A DNA stretch of 64,000 nt from Dermanyssus gallinae. Lineage: Eukaryota > Arthropoda > Arachnida > Mesostigmata > Dermanyssidae. Below the pieces are notes generated by a model. That model made no database searches. It was given only the letters and a program-made list of their open reading frames with translations, and was not told the DNA's origin. The stretch spans positions 1 to 64,000 of the forward strand of contig QVRM01007041.1 of the NCBI GenBank assembly GCA_003439945.1, in the 5' to 3' direction. This document shows, piece after piece, positions 11,325-23,437 of this stretch (position 1 is the first letter of the stretch; each line of letters starts with the position of its first letter). The position numbers were made by a program, and so were the translations under genes.

Positions 11325-11780
11325 ATGGTTTCACAGCGTATCGTCGTGCTACCTCTGATCGTCGCCGTGTTGGCGGTCGCTGTCCATGGCAGCCCGTATG
11401 AGCTGTGCAAATCGATCGGCACCGTCGAGAAGGTCGAGATTAAAGGCTGTCCTGATGACGTGCCGGCATGCGTGCTCCACAAAGGCACAGAAGCCAAGCT
11501 ATCGCTGACGTTCAAGCCCAACGTCGACGTAAAGTCGCTCGTCGCCAAAGCGTACGGCATCATCGCCGGACTACCCGTACCCTACCCGCTCGAGAATTCG
11601 GACGCCTGCAAAGACTCGGGTCTCAGCTGTCCGCTCAAGAAAGACCCCGAAGTTACGTATAAACAGGCGTTCGATGTGCTGAAACAATTCCCCACCATGT
11701 CGCTGACCGTCAAGTGGGTGCTCCGCGACGAGCACAACGCTGACATTGTGTGTGTCCGGATACCTGTCAAACTGGTGTAG
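11325..11780 (+). CDS. Secreted ML-domain (NPC2-like) lipid-binding protein, unit 2
   Basis: Intact 151-residue gene. ATG at 11325 is the first in-frame ATG and begins a typical signal peptide (MVSQRIVVLPLIVAVLAVAV, cleavage probably after HG). The mature part, starting SPYELC, is an ML/NPC2 domain of about 129 residues with six cysteines (ELC, KGC, PAC, DAC, LSC, IVC), the number needed for the three conserved disulfides, and the LTFKPN strand and CPLKKDP motif usual in the family. The expected role is extracellular or lysosomal binding of sterols, fatty acids or similar lipids; in arthropods relatives act in sterol transport, chemosensation and immunity, and mite group 2 allergens share the fold. 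The gene shows no intron. A TATA/initiator pair lies about 250 nt upstream and AATAAA at 12136-12141. Units 1 and 3 carry close copies. Confidence 0.9.
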   Translation: MVSQRIVVLPLIVAVLAVAVHGSPYELCKSIGTVEKVEIKGCPDDVPACVLHKGTEAKLSLTFKPNVDVKSLVAKAYGIIAGLPVPYPLENSDACKDSGLSCPLKKDPEVTYKQAFDVLKQFPTMSLTVKWVLRDEHNADIVCVRIPVKLV

Positions 11781-12135
11781 TTGCAAGACGAGAATTCTGG
11801 ACAGTTTGGACACAAGTGGTGTCTTCTCGACCGCTCCGGAAAGGCTGCGTCGCCGTTGGAGATAAGAACGTTGCCTTTCGGCCTGTGTACTTCGCTGTAA
11901 AATTGCAATGAATCTGATTTGAATGGCAACTTCGTCGGGCCTGGATTGTCGTATCGTATAACATCGTACCGCAGATAGATGACTTGAACGGCTATACTCT
12001 GTATGCGCATGTACTTAAACACTAGTTCACTGTTTTCGATGATAAATTGACGAATTGCCAAAAATACGAGATTAGTAAACGCAATATGCTTATTGTATGA
12101 TTTTTTAATGCAAGTTTAAACGTTGAAAACCTGCT

Positions 12136-12141
12136 AATAAA
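12136..12141 (+). terminator. Polyadenylation signal AATAAA, unit 2 ML gene
   Basis: Canonical AATAAA about 355 bases after the stop codon. Confidence 0.55.
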
Positions 12142-12202
12142 TGACGACAGCAGACACTAATACAGCAAACTTTTGGTTTATTAGATACATGGCTGGGTTA
12201 TC

Positions 12203-12230
12203 AATATATATATATATATATATATATATA
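12203..12230. repeat. (TA)n microsatellite, unit 2
   Basis: Shorter counterpart of the array at 5965-6014. Confidence 0.9.
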
Positions 12231-12415
12231 CCATTTACTTAATGCAATCAATCATTAACGGTGGGGGACATGATAATTGGATCCCTGCGGAAGTGCCAAT
12301 ATATATGTATGTATATATTTATATATATATAAACTCAAATAGTCCAATTTTGTTTTTCACACACGCATGCAGCCTGCTCTGACCGCAATTGACTGTTACT
12401 CACAGGTCGAAAAAG

Positions 12416-12776
12416 CCTAGTTTGCCAACTGCTTGCGAAGGGCTGGCTTCAGCTTATTTAAATTTTGGAATCGCTTGTTTAGAACCCATACGAAAAAACC
12501 AATGAGGTTTAAATTTGGGCTCCGCGACGACCGCTTGGATATGGAAGAAATCTGGAAAGTGCTTCTTGTACTCCTGCACAGTTATCTTCGTGTAATTAGG
12601 CGACCCATCTTGTTGAAACAACCAACGTCGTCCTTCGAAGTAATTATGCCCCCGGCGAAGTACAACTATCTCTAAAATTCCATAACCAATAAAATTCAGC
12701 CATCACATTTTGCGGTTGGTTGCTGGTAATCATCGGAATTTTGCCGGCTGCCTGATGTCAGTTGAAGATCTTCGTT
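12416..12776 (-). pseudogene. Tc1/mariner-like transposase relic, unit 2
   Basis: Copy of the relic at 6200-6560 with the same QQDGSPNYTK motif and the same frameshift, showing that the decay predates the unit duplication. Confidence 0.55.
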
Positions 12777-13095
12777 TAAAAATATTTTAAGCCTTCCATC
12801 TTACACCTAAAGCTCTCTCTCTCTCTCGCAAGCCATTTTGAACGGACGGGTTTTAGTTCTAATACGTTTACACATTCGCTTAAAAAGTTTAGAAGTGCTT
12901 ACAAGGTGCAGCCTACCGGTCCGACCGCAATTATTGGGGTTCCACAACTCGCAAGCCTATCAGCAGGTCGTTTGACAGTACTTTGGTCAATCAACTTAAG
13001 CATCTTTGACATCTCCACAGTCGAACAGTCCTGATCTAGTTTTGAAATAGTAGCTGCTCTACACAATTACTTTGACCATTTTCCCGGCTGTTCAA

Positions 13096-13876
13096 TAATT
13101 CGAACATCCAGTGTAAACAAAACAACCTCTAAGACGTCATGCACAAGAGCAGGAGGAGAATCTTTTGCTTGACTACGTAGATGAGAGGGACCAACAGCTT
13201 TTACTGATAGCAGTGGCGGACGTACAAAATCTAGTAGAAAAATAACGGCTTCACACACACACTAATACCTGAAGCACTACAGACTATGCATCTAACTAAG
13301 CGTACAATTTCTCGTAAAGGGCTTAAACTTGATTTCATCCCATCTAGAACAAAGAACAGTCCGTCGAGACAAATTCCAACCCACTTCCAGAACCCTCTTC
13401 CCTTCCACCGCCAGAGGAACTCATAGCTGCACATATCCAAAGCTTCCTCATTAAAAAAAATCTACCCAAAAAACAATGCTCAGACTCGCAAAGGTAATCG
13501 TACGCGCGCATCTATAATGCCACCAGCCCCAGCAAATTAAGTATCATAGGCAACAAAGCTTCAAAAAGAGCTTTATTGCCGTCACAGAAAGCCAACAAAG
13601 ACGATCTCTTTATCGACCGATTTTACTCGCGATTTCCTAGACTGCATGTGGTAGCGGCGGTGGCAACCGCTAAGATCACTTTCTTAAGAAAAGCCTTTAA
13701 GCAATCCCTCGTGCAATATCCAACCATGACTCTGAAAATCCGAATCAAAGAATGGAAACCAGAAGTGACTCACGACAAAAAGAAAATGAAAAAGCCTGAC
13801 TCTTTCTTTGCAGTTGTTGTGACATCAGGTAACGTGACCTATGCTGACGCCCCACGTGCTTAGAACCAACATTGAC
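13096..13876 (+). mobile_element. Unassigned repeat family E, unit 2 copy
   Basis: Counterpart of 6880-7660 with the same stops. Confidence 0.4.
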
Positions 13877-14352
13877 CCAGCAACGGCTGGAGCAGACGTC
13901 AAAAAGGGTTTAGGAACAGCTACAGGCGAAATCCGCCTGATTGTGCAAAATAAATTTTCCAACAAACAGTCCCACCGGCCTCGCAGGTCATAATCCGAGA
14001 TCTTGATGGGTCTATCCCGCCGAGGGATATTATGCGGGTCACAATCTTTAGGGAGCAGCTTCTTATGAAGAAAAAATGAGATTCTTTTGGAATGGGCAAC
14101 CCACGAACACCCCAGTGCACACCTTCGCCAACGGCAAACATAAATCAAAGTTAAATTTAACATTTGCATCAGAAAAAACTACTCATCGATTAACCGGCTG
14201 AATGATCCATGAGATGCAAGAAACTCTATCTTGCTATCTCTACGTAACGTTTTCCGTCAATTTAGCCCTTTCTCCTTGAAACGAAAAACCTGCCACCGCC
14301 TGCGACGACTAAACACGCGCCAAAAAATAGGTGTCCGCCAGAGCTTTTCTAT

Positions 14353-14722
14353 CTAGGGGAAGAGTGCAGAAAAGCACACTTGTACGTCAATTAATAAAAG
14401 TAAAATAGATTGAAAAACATCTGAGGCAAGGACACAATATCGTGGGTAACAACATACAGCTGCCCCTACCAGTAGAACCTGTCTTGCACGCCTCCAGTAA
14501 CTTTCTGTATTTAGACAGATGGGACTCTCAGACTGGAGAGCAATATGTAAGTTTGGGGAGAACAAGAGATTTATAAAGACGAATGTACTCATATGGAGTC
14601 GTTGAAATGAAGAGTACACAGTAACAGTCACGCCTATGGTTAAGTACCCGAGCGTAATCTTGTATAGGACTCCCATAGGAACACCTCATGTGTGCTCTGC
14701 AGAAAAAAGATCCGCTGCCAAA
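14353..14722 (-). pseudogene. Non-LTR reverse transcriptase C-terminal relic, unit 2
   Basis: Counterpart of 8137-8506 (LYKSLVLPK and SPVWESHLSKYRK on the minus strand, in unit-specific frames). Confidence 0.55.
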
Positions 14723-14886
14723 GCCTCAGCGGAATTGCGAAGATTTCTCTCGCGGACCAGAAAACAACCGACTCTCCGTGCGGCCTTTTAGCCTCAGTAG
14801 TTGCTAGCATTACGCTATACAACACGTCGCCTTCTCAACACGACTCAACGACCTATGGCGTTCAACTGGCACGTTGCAAGGCGTGT

Positions 14887-15059
<173 letters not shown>

Positions 15060-15840
15060 TATATTTCACATAATAATAGTAATATAATACAAAAATCGTA
15101 CTTACTCAATAATGACGCCTAAGTATTCTGTACAGGTTCACGGCAATCCTTTAATCTGTGACTGTTATGCGTAGTTAAGTGTCTTACGTATGGCATTAAT
15201 ACAAGCGCATTTACTGGAACACTTCTCGCTCAAACCTCAGTGAAGTATGAGATTCAAATGAAAGAGATCGAAGCTGCAAATAATGGCATCTAGATTTATC
15301 ATTATAAACACCCGGGCTGTGTAAGTGTATTAAAGTTACACTAAAGAGCCACCAATCTCCAAGCCGGACATACCGCAACGTCGTATCAATCACATGTGCT
15401 CCAGCACAGTCTGCATTGTCGGGCCTGAGGTCAATGAAAGCTCTTTGCGTTGCACAGAACGTGGTGGAACTTCTCTCACCCAGTTAGCCCGCTATGCAGT
15501 GCACTCCGTTGCTGCTACTTCATAAATATGTCTGCTTTTTACAATTTTGTTCCAGTTCCGCATACATACGCCGAAGACGCAGTTTTCCTTTAAAAGAACA
15601 AACTACATGATGTTGTTGATTTTAAATTAACTAACGGCGTTTATTTTCAGATTATTAGGCATTTCATCTTGACATTCGTAAATGCGTACATATCGTAATT
15701 GTTGTTTTTAGCTCATATAAACAGCAAAATCTGATTCGTGTTCCGCGATTTCGACGAATTTACACGCGTATTTTGACGAGTTGTACAACGCACCAGTCGT
15801 AAGTTATGTGTAATTCTGTTCCTGAAACACACATTACACT

Positions 15841-16494
15841 ATGCACCAGGGCTATTTTTCGCCTCGCAAAAACATCGTCAGTCACGGAAAACGAAAAACT
15901 CTGAATTCTGAACGGAGTTGGCACAACCAAGTTGGTTGTGTGGATATTGGTTCACACTATATACAAATCGACGAATCTACCGCAGGCAACGCTGCAACCA
16001 TTGAACAAGACCATGGCCTGCAAGGTGTCGTTGGTACCCCAGCTTATAGTGCTATAATTGCAGATGGCAAAATCGATTCATTCAAATTGAACGCAAGCAA
16101 GCTAAATGTCGTGAAATACTCTGCACTCGAATAGCCAGACCTGCCCAATGAGAAAGCTCCGCTTAATAAAAAGGAAGTGACAACTGTTCGCATAAATAGA
16201 AAACAACGAATTGAATTCACAAGACGGATCTTTTCAATTTGACAAAGCAATTTAAAGAATTCATATGACATTTACCACCAAGCGAAGAGATCACAACTCT
16301 AGCGTCAACTGCACGGTTTTGTTAGTGCACACGCAAATAACAACGGTGAAGATGTCGTTATCTCCAATCAAGGTCCCCGTGATGTGCTTTACTTCGTAAC
16401 CAATTCGAAAGCAGTCATCCTAAAGTTCAACACGGCGAATAACTCTAAGGTGCTAAGACCTAAGGCATGTCGTGCGCCGCGAAGCACCTTCTGA
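15841..16494 (+). pseudogene. HSP70-like N-terminal fragments, unit 2
   Basis: Counterpart of 9513-10165. The first frame is 15841-16134 (CVDIGSHY, IEQDHG, TPAYSAI); the second is about 16328-16494. Confidence 0.4.
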
Positions 16495-17373
16495 AGTTCA
16501 GACTTGTAATGGGGAGCACAAAGTCAAAGAAGAAAAACACCCGATGATAGTCCTGCATACAAGCACGTTCATCGCACTTACTCACCTCAAAAAGGCCCTG
16601 CTGATGCAAATGGATGACCCTAAAATTCTAGAGGTCACCAGGCTGCTGAAGGCCAACGAAAAGAAGATCAGAAACAAAACCAAGGCGGCAATAGAATTCA
16701 TTCGGTTGCTTCTTCGTAGGGAACATAGAACAATGGAACTCGTTATCTGCCACGAAAACATCCTTTGTCATAAGAGTATACAATCATTTATAAATACAAC
16801 GAATAGCTCTGTACTTTAAACGGAGTCATTAGAAGGGCCTGAGCTGGTTATTGGAGAAGATCTTCTTAAAAAAAAAAAACGCAAATGGCATCTCTTTGCG
16901 TCGTTACCTATAGAAATGCAAACGAATGCAAAGCAAAAACGCGAGTTCGTTCGTCGTAGACATGGCGTCGTACTGCGCAGAGGCGCGTGGGGCGTATCGA
17001 TTGAGTCAGCAGAGATGCCGATGTCGATCAATTGCCTCTGTCTGTGCTCTCTGTGTAGCGGCCCACCTGCTGGTCTGTCTCGGCAAGGGCAACCGAAACC
17101 TGGCGAAGCAAAACACACTCCCTATCGTCAGCTGCCGCAACCAGAGCGATACATATTTGCCCCTTTCCTAGCGGGACTCCCTCAACGGGACTCAATGCGG
17201 CATCATACTGTCGCTTGTCGCTTCGTGGCGGCTGCTGCTTCTGCTGTGACACCAACCGCGAATACGATGGCAGCGGCAGCAACAGCAGCAGCTGCAACAC
17301 CTTCCGGTCGCGCTCGCCTGTGTTTGCGTAGAGGACGCAGTGCTGCCGCCGAGGCGATCACCGCACCAGCGAC

Positions 17374-17408
17374 ATAATAAAGAGTGTTACTTAACGCTGT
17401 CTTGCAGT
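17374..17408 (+). promoter_or_regulatory. Candidate core promoter of ML gene, unit 3
   Basis: Same TATA-like and initiator-like motifs and spacing as in unit 1. Confidence 0.35.
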
Positions 17409-17654
17409 CGCTGTTCGGAGTTAAGCCTACTCGCGCCGCCTGCCACCTGACCACCACGTGATGTCTCGCTGACGACGGCCCTCCGTACGTAGAATCTCTC
17501 GAACCCTCTGGCTCGGCTCGGCTGCGACCGGCGTGGAGTACGCAGCCAACACAGTGTGCACAGCGTAGCCTGTACAGACGACGCCGACGACGACGCCGAT
17601 AGCAGCAGCAGCATCAACTCAATCACCACCATCACCACCTCCATCGGCATTGCA

Positions 17655-18110
17655 ATGGTTTCACAGCGTATCGTCGTGCTACCTCTGATCGTCGCCGTGT
17701 TGGCGGTCGCTGTCCATGGCAGCCCGTATGAGCTGTGCAAATCAATCGGCACCATCGAGAAGGTCGAGATTGAAGGCTGTCCTGATGACGTGCCGGCATG
17801 CGTGCTCCACAAAGGCACAGAAGCCAAGCTATCGCTGACGTTCAAGCCCAACGTCGACGTAAAGTCGCTCGTCGCCAAAGCGTACGGCATCATCGCCGGA
17901 CTACCCGTACCCTACCCGCTCGAGAATTCGGACGCCTGCAAAGACTCGGGTCTCAGCTGTCCGCTCAAGAAAGACCCCGAAGTTACGTATAAACAGGCGT
18001 TCGATGTGCTGAAACAATTCCCCACCATGTCGCTGACCGTCAAGTGGGTGCTCCGCGACGAGCACAACGCTGACATTGTGTGTGTCCGGATACCTGTCAA
18101 ACTGGTGTAG
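17655..18110 (+). CDS. Secreted ML-domain (NPC2-like) lipid-binding protein, unit 3
   Basis: Intact 151-residue paralogue of the unit 2 gene, starting at the same ATG with the same signal peptide and six cysteines. It differs from unit 2 by only three bases in the coding region that I can see: one silent (Ser codon near 17744) and two that change residues, Val to Ile (IGTIEKV) and Lys to Glu (VEIEGC), both near the start of the mature protein. The surrounding non-coding DNA of unit 3 is clearly more diverged, so the gene has been held constant by selection or gene conversion. AATAAA is at 18468-18473. Function as for the unit 2 gene: secreted binding of sterol or other lipid, ligand unknown. 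Confidence 0.9.
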   Translation: MVSQRIVVLPLIVAVLAVAVHGSPYELCKSIGTIEKVEIEGCPDDVPACVLHKGTEAKLSLTFKPNVDVKSLVAKAYGIIAGLPVPYPLENSDACKDSGLSCPLKKDPEVTYKQAFDVLKQFPTMSLTVKWVLRDEHNADIVCVRIPVKLV

Positions 18111-18467
18111 TTGCAAGACGAGAATTCTGGACAGTTTGGACACAAGTGGTGTCTTCTCGACCGCTCCGGAAAGGCTGCGTCGCCGTTGGACATAAGAACG
18201 TTGCCTTTCGGCCTGTGTACTTCGCTGTAAAATTGCAATGAATCTGATGGCAACTTCGTCGGGCCTGGATTGTCGTATCGTATAACATCGTACCGCAGAT
18301 AGATGACTTGAACGACTATACTCTGTATGCGCATGTACTTAAACACTAGTTCACTGTTTTCGATGATAAATTGTCGAATTGCCGAAAAGGGTTTAATACG
18401 GGATTAGTAAACGCAATATGCTTAATATATGATTCTTGAATGCAAGTTTAAACGTTGAAAACCTGCT

Positions 18468-18473
18468 AATAAA
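18468..18473 (+). terminator. Polyadenylation signal AATAAA, unit 3 ML gene
   Basis: Canonical AATAAA at the same place as in units 1 and 2. Confidence 0.55.
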
Positions 18474-18533
18474 TGACGACAGCAGATACTAATACAGCAA
18501 ACGTTTGGTTTATTAGATACATGGCTGGGTTAT

Positions 18534-18566
<33 letters not shown>

Positions 18567-18748
18567 ATTTACTTAATGCAATCAATCATTGACGGTGGGG
18601 CACATGAGAATTGGATCCCTGCTAAAGTGTCAATATATATGTATGTATATATTTATATATTATAAACTCAAATAGTCCAATTTTGTTTTTCACACACGCA
18701 TGCAGCCTGCTCTGAACGCAATTGACTGTTACTCACAGGTCGGAAAAG

Positions 18749-19109
18749 CCTAGTTTGCCAACTGCTTGCGAAGGGCCGGCTTCAGCTCATTTAAATTTTG
18801 GAATCGCTTGTTTAGAACCCATACGGAAAAACCAATGAGGTTTAAATTTGGGCTCCGCGACGACCGCTTGGATATGGAAGAAATCTGGAAAGTGCTTCTT
18901 GTACTCCTGCACAGTTATCTTCGTGTAATTAGGCGACCCATCTTGTTGAAAAAACCAACGTCGTCCTTGGAAGTAATTATTCCCCCGGCGAAGTACAACT
19001 ATCTTTAAAATTCCATAACCAATACAATTCAGCCGTCACATTTTGCGGATGGTTGCTGGTAATCATCGGAATTTTGCCGGCTGCCTGATGTCAGTCCACG
19101 ATCTTCGTT
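18749..19109 (-). pseudogene. Tc1/mariner-like transposase relic, unit 3
   Basis: Counterpart of 6200-6560 with additional substitutions (for example a change at the second catalytic motif). Confidence 0.5.
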
Positions 19110-19399
19110 TAAAAATCTTTTAAGCCTTCCATCTTACACCAAAAGCTCTCTCTCTCGCAAGCCATTTTGAACTGACGGGTTTTTGCTCTAATACGTATAC
19201 ACATTCGCTTAGAAAGTTTAGAAGTCCTTACAAGACGCAGCCTACCGCAATTATTGGGGTTCCACAACTCGCAAACATATCAGCAGGTCGTTTTACAGTA
19301 CTTTGGTAAATCAACTTAAGCATCTTTGACATCTCCGCAGTCGAACAGTCCTGATCTAGTGTTGAAATAGTAGCTGCTCTACACACTTACTCCGGCTGT

Positions 19400-20165
19400 T
19401 CAATAATTCGAACATCCAGTGTAAACAAAACAACCTCTAAGACGTCATGCACAAGAGCAAGAGGAGACTCTTTCGCTTGACTACGTAGATAAGAGGGACC
19501 AACAGCTTTTACTGATAGCAGTGGCGGACGTAAAAAATCTAGTCAAAAAATAACGGCTTCACACACACACCTGAAGCACTACAGACTATGCATCTAACTA
19601 AGCGTACAATTTCTCGTAAAGGGCTTAAAGTTGATTTCATCCCATCTAGAACAAAGAACAGTCCGTCGAGACAAATTCCAACCCACTTCCAGAACCCTCT
19701 TCCCTTCCACCACCAGAGGAACTCATAGCTGCACATATCCAAAGCTTCCTCATTAAAAAAAAGCTACCCGAAAAACAATGCTCAGCCTTGCAAAGGTAAT
19801 CGTACGCGCGCATCTATAATGCCACCAGCCCTAGCAAGTTAAGTATCATAGGCAACAAAGCTTCAAAAGAGCTTTATTGCTGTCACAGAAAGCCAACAAA
19901 GACGATCGCCTTATCGACCGATTTTACTCGATTTCCTAAACTGCATGTGGCAGCGGCGGCGGCAACCGCTAAGATCACTTTCATAAGAAAAGCCTTCAAG
20001 TAATCCCTTGTGCAATATCCAACCATGACTCTGAAAATCTGAATCAAAGACTGGAAACCAGAAGTGACTCACGACAAAAAGAAAAGGAAAAGCCTGACTC
20101 TTTTTTTGCAGTTGTTGTGACATCAGGTAACGTGACCTATGCTGACGCCCCACGTGCTTAGAACC
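19400..20165 (+). mobile_element. Unassigned repeat family E, unit 3 copy
   Basis: Counterpart of 6880-7660 with more small deletions; the 95-codon frame seen in units 1 and 2 is broken here, which argues against a host gene. Confidence 0.4.
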
Positions 20166-20873
20166 AACATTGACCCAGCAACGGCTGCAGCAGACGTCAA
20201 AAAGGGTTTAGGAACAGCTCAGGCGAAATCCGCCTGATTGTGCGAGATAAATTCTTCAACAAACGAGACAGTCCAACCGGCCTCGCAGGTCATAATCCGA
20301 GATCTTGATGGGTCTATCCCGCCGAGAGATATTAATACTTACCCACTGAGGTGGGGGATGGTATTGCAAGAAAATATTCACTTCTCTTTGATTGCTACTT
20401 GCGACCTTCCCATCTATTCATTGTATCTTTCTCCAAATTCCAGCTCACAGGAATGCGAAAACTTAGAAGAAGAGCTTTGAAAAAACTAGACCTCAGCATA
20501 AACACCCGCAAACACCAAAAGGCGATTGGGGGCGGGGGGGGGGGAGACTTTATTGCGGGTCACAATCTTTGGGGAGCAGCTCCTTATGAAGAAAAAATGA
20601 GATCCTCTTAGAATGGGCAACCCATAAACACCCCAGTGCACACCTTCGCCAACGGCAAACATAAATCAAAGTTAAATATAACATTTACATCAGAAAAAAC
20701 TACTCATCGAGTAACCGGCTGAATGATCCATGAGATGCAAGAAACTCTATCTTGCTATCTCTACGTAACGTTTTCCGTCAATTTAGCCCTTTCTCCTTGA
20801 AACGAGAAACCTGCCATTGCCTGGGACGACTAAACACGCGCCGAAAAATAGGTGCCCGCCAGAGCTTTTCTAT

Positions 20874-21243
20874 CTAGGGGAAGAGTGCAGAAAAGCACAC
20901 TTGTACGTCAATTAATAAAAGTAAAACAGATTTAAAAACATCTGAGGCAAAGACACAATATCGTGGGTAACAACATACAGCTGCCCCTACCAGTAGAACA
21001 TGTCTTGCACGCCTCCAGTAACTTTCTGTATTTAGACAGATGGGACTCCCAGACTGGAGAGCAATATGTAAGTTTGGGGAGAACAAGAGATTTATAAAGA
21101 CGAATGTACTCATATGGAGTCGTTAAAATGAAGAACACCCAGTAACAGTCACGCCTATGGTTAAGTACCCGAGCGTAATCTTGTATAGGACTCCCATAGG
21201 AACACCTTATGTGTGCTCTGCAGAAAAAAAGATCCGCTGCCAA
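20874..21243 (-). pseudogene. Non-LTR reverse transcriptase C-terminal relic, unit 3
   Basis: Best readable copy of this relic: an open minus-strand frame 20932-21243 contains EYIRLYKSLVLPKLTYCSP and VWESHLSKYRK in one frame. Confidence 0.6.
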
Positions 21244-21349
21244 AGACTCAGCGGAACTGTGAAGATTTCTTCCGCGGACCAGAAAACAACCGACTCTCCG
21301 TGCGGCCTGTTAGCCTCAGTAGTAGCTAGCATTACGCTATACAACACGT

Positions 21350-21993
21350 GGAGTAACTATGACTCTCTTACCGGCCTAGTCTGCTGGTGCGCGACTTCCG
21401 CGCGCTGCGGGGACCTTCACTGGCCCCTATGTAAGTTAGTCAAACGGTACAAACTCCCAATAGTAACACTCCTGTGTGTTAACAACTAACCGGGGGGCAA
21501 GGCATACGGTAGAGATTGGGTGTCAACGAATTTATATTGTCATCCTGTCGTGGCCCATTTGAGGGCTGTTAAGGCTGTTGCCAATACGGGGGGACCGTTC
21601 TGCACGAGAACCCCCGGGCTGGACGGTTAATGCCCCGGGTGACACCCGGTGGTACCGTCCGGGACGCCTGCTGCCTTGGCTTAGTAGGCAAAATGAGTGA
21701 GAAGTGGCCACATGAAAGCAGGCCACCGGTCGAGAGGACCTTCTGGCCCCGTATTTTACGGGGAACCCCTGCGCTGGAGTGGGTCAAACTACCCTTCGGG
21801 GGGGCGCGTAATATTCTGGTGTGTAACGTCTAATCGGTACGATGGAGTAGTGTGGTACCCCCATTCCGAACCTCGATAGGGGGGAGGGTGGGGGAGCTGC
21901 TGGCCTGTCTATTCGGGCTGGCGGGCACTCCCGTCATAGGCTCGCGCGTATTAAATCGCGGGTGGCGGGAGTGTAAGTAGTTCTCTCTTTTAG
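21350..21993 (+). mobile_element. R2-like short internally deleted insert carrying 28S rRNA sequence
   Basis: Compared with units 1 and 2, about 640 bases of GC-rich sequence replace a short spacer and the TA array. The first 21 bases (21350-21370) match the conserved 28S rRNA stretch directly upstream of the R2 target, ending TGACTCTCTTA three bases before the R2 cleavage point. The body is strongly structured: a stem GGGG/CCCC near 21398-21416, CCGGC/GCTGG near 21371-21387, and a C5/G5 stem near 21858-21886. The end is T-rich (CTCTCTTTTAG) with no poly(A) and joins TATACTATATTTCAC of the unit. No protein motif is present. It fits an R2-type element reduced to its 5' and 3' untranslated regions and inserted outside rDNA. 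R2 identity beyond the 28S tag is inference. Confidence 0.55.
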
Positions 21994-22783
21994 TATACTA
22001 TATTTCACACAATTATAGTAATATAATACAAAAATCGTACTTACTCAATAACGACGCCTAAGTATTCTGTGCAGGTTCACGGCAATCCTTTAATCCGTGA
22101 CTGTTATGCGTAGTTAAGTGTCTTACGTATGGCATTAATACAAGCGCATTTACTGGAACACTTCTCGCTCAAACCTCAGTGAAGTATGAGATTCAAATGA
22201 AAGAGATCGAAGCTGCAAATAATGGCATCTAGATTTATTATTATAAACACCCGGGCTGTGTAAGTGTGTTAATGTTCCACCAAAGAACCACCAATCTCCA
22301 AGCCGGACATACCGCAACGTCGTATCAACCACATTTGCTTCAGCACAGTCTGCATTGTCGGGCCTGAGGTCAATGAAAGCTCTTTGCGTTGCACAGAACG
22401 TGATGGAACATCTCTTACTCAGTTAGCCCGCTATTCAGTGCTCTCCGTTGCTGCTACTTCATAAATATGTCTGCTTTTTACATTTTTGTTCCAGTTCCGC
22501 ATACATACGCCAAAGACGCACCTTTCCTTCAAAAGAACAAACTACAGGGTGTTGTTGATTTTAAATTAACTAACTGCGTTTATTTTTAGATTATTAGGTT
22601 TTTCATCTTGACATTCGTAAATGCGTACATATCGTAATTGTTGTTTTTCAGCTCATATAAACAGCAAAATCTGATTCGTGTTCCGCGATTTCGACAAATT
22701 TACACGCGTATTTTGACTTTGAGTTGTACAACGCACCAGTCGTAAGTTATGTGTAATTCTGTTCGTGAAACACACATTACGTT

Positions 22784-23437
22784 ATGCACCAGGGCTCTTT
22801 TTCGCCTCGCACAAACATCGTCAGTCACGGAAAACAGAAAACTCTGAATTCTGAACGGAGTTGGCACAACCAAGTTGGGTGTGTGGATATTGCTTCACAC
22901 TATACACAAATCGACGAATCTACCGCAGGCAACGCTGCAACCATTGAACAAGACCATGGCCTGCAAGGTGTCGTTGGTACCCCAGCTTATAGTGCTATCA
23001 CTGCAGATGGCAAAATCGATTCATTCAAATTGAACGCAAGCAAGCTAAATGTCGTGAAATACTCTGCACTCGAATAGCTAGACCTGCCCAATGAGAAAGC
23101 TCTGCTTAATAGCAAGGAAGTGACAACTGTTCGCATAAATAGAAAACAACGAATTGAGTTCACAAGACGGATCTTTCCAATTTGACAATGCAATTTAAAG
23201 AATTCATATGACATTTACCACCAGCGAAGAGATCACAACTCTAGCGTCAACTGCACGGTTTTGTTAGTGCACACGCAAACAACAACGGTGAAGATGTCGT
23301 TATCTCCAATCAAGGTCCCCATGATGTGCTTTACTTCGTAACCAATTCGAAAGCAGTCATCCTAAAGTTCAACACGGCGAATAACTCTAAGGTGCTAAGA
23401 CCAAAGGCATGATGTGCGCCGCGAAGCACCTTCTGAA
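22784..23437 (+). pseudogene. HSP70-like N-terminal fragments, unit 3
   Basis: Counterpart of 9513-10165: first frame 22784-23077, second about 23271-23437 with Arg to His in the QGPR motif. Confidence 0.4.
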
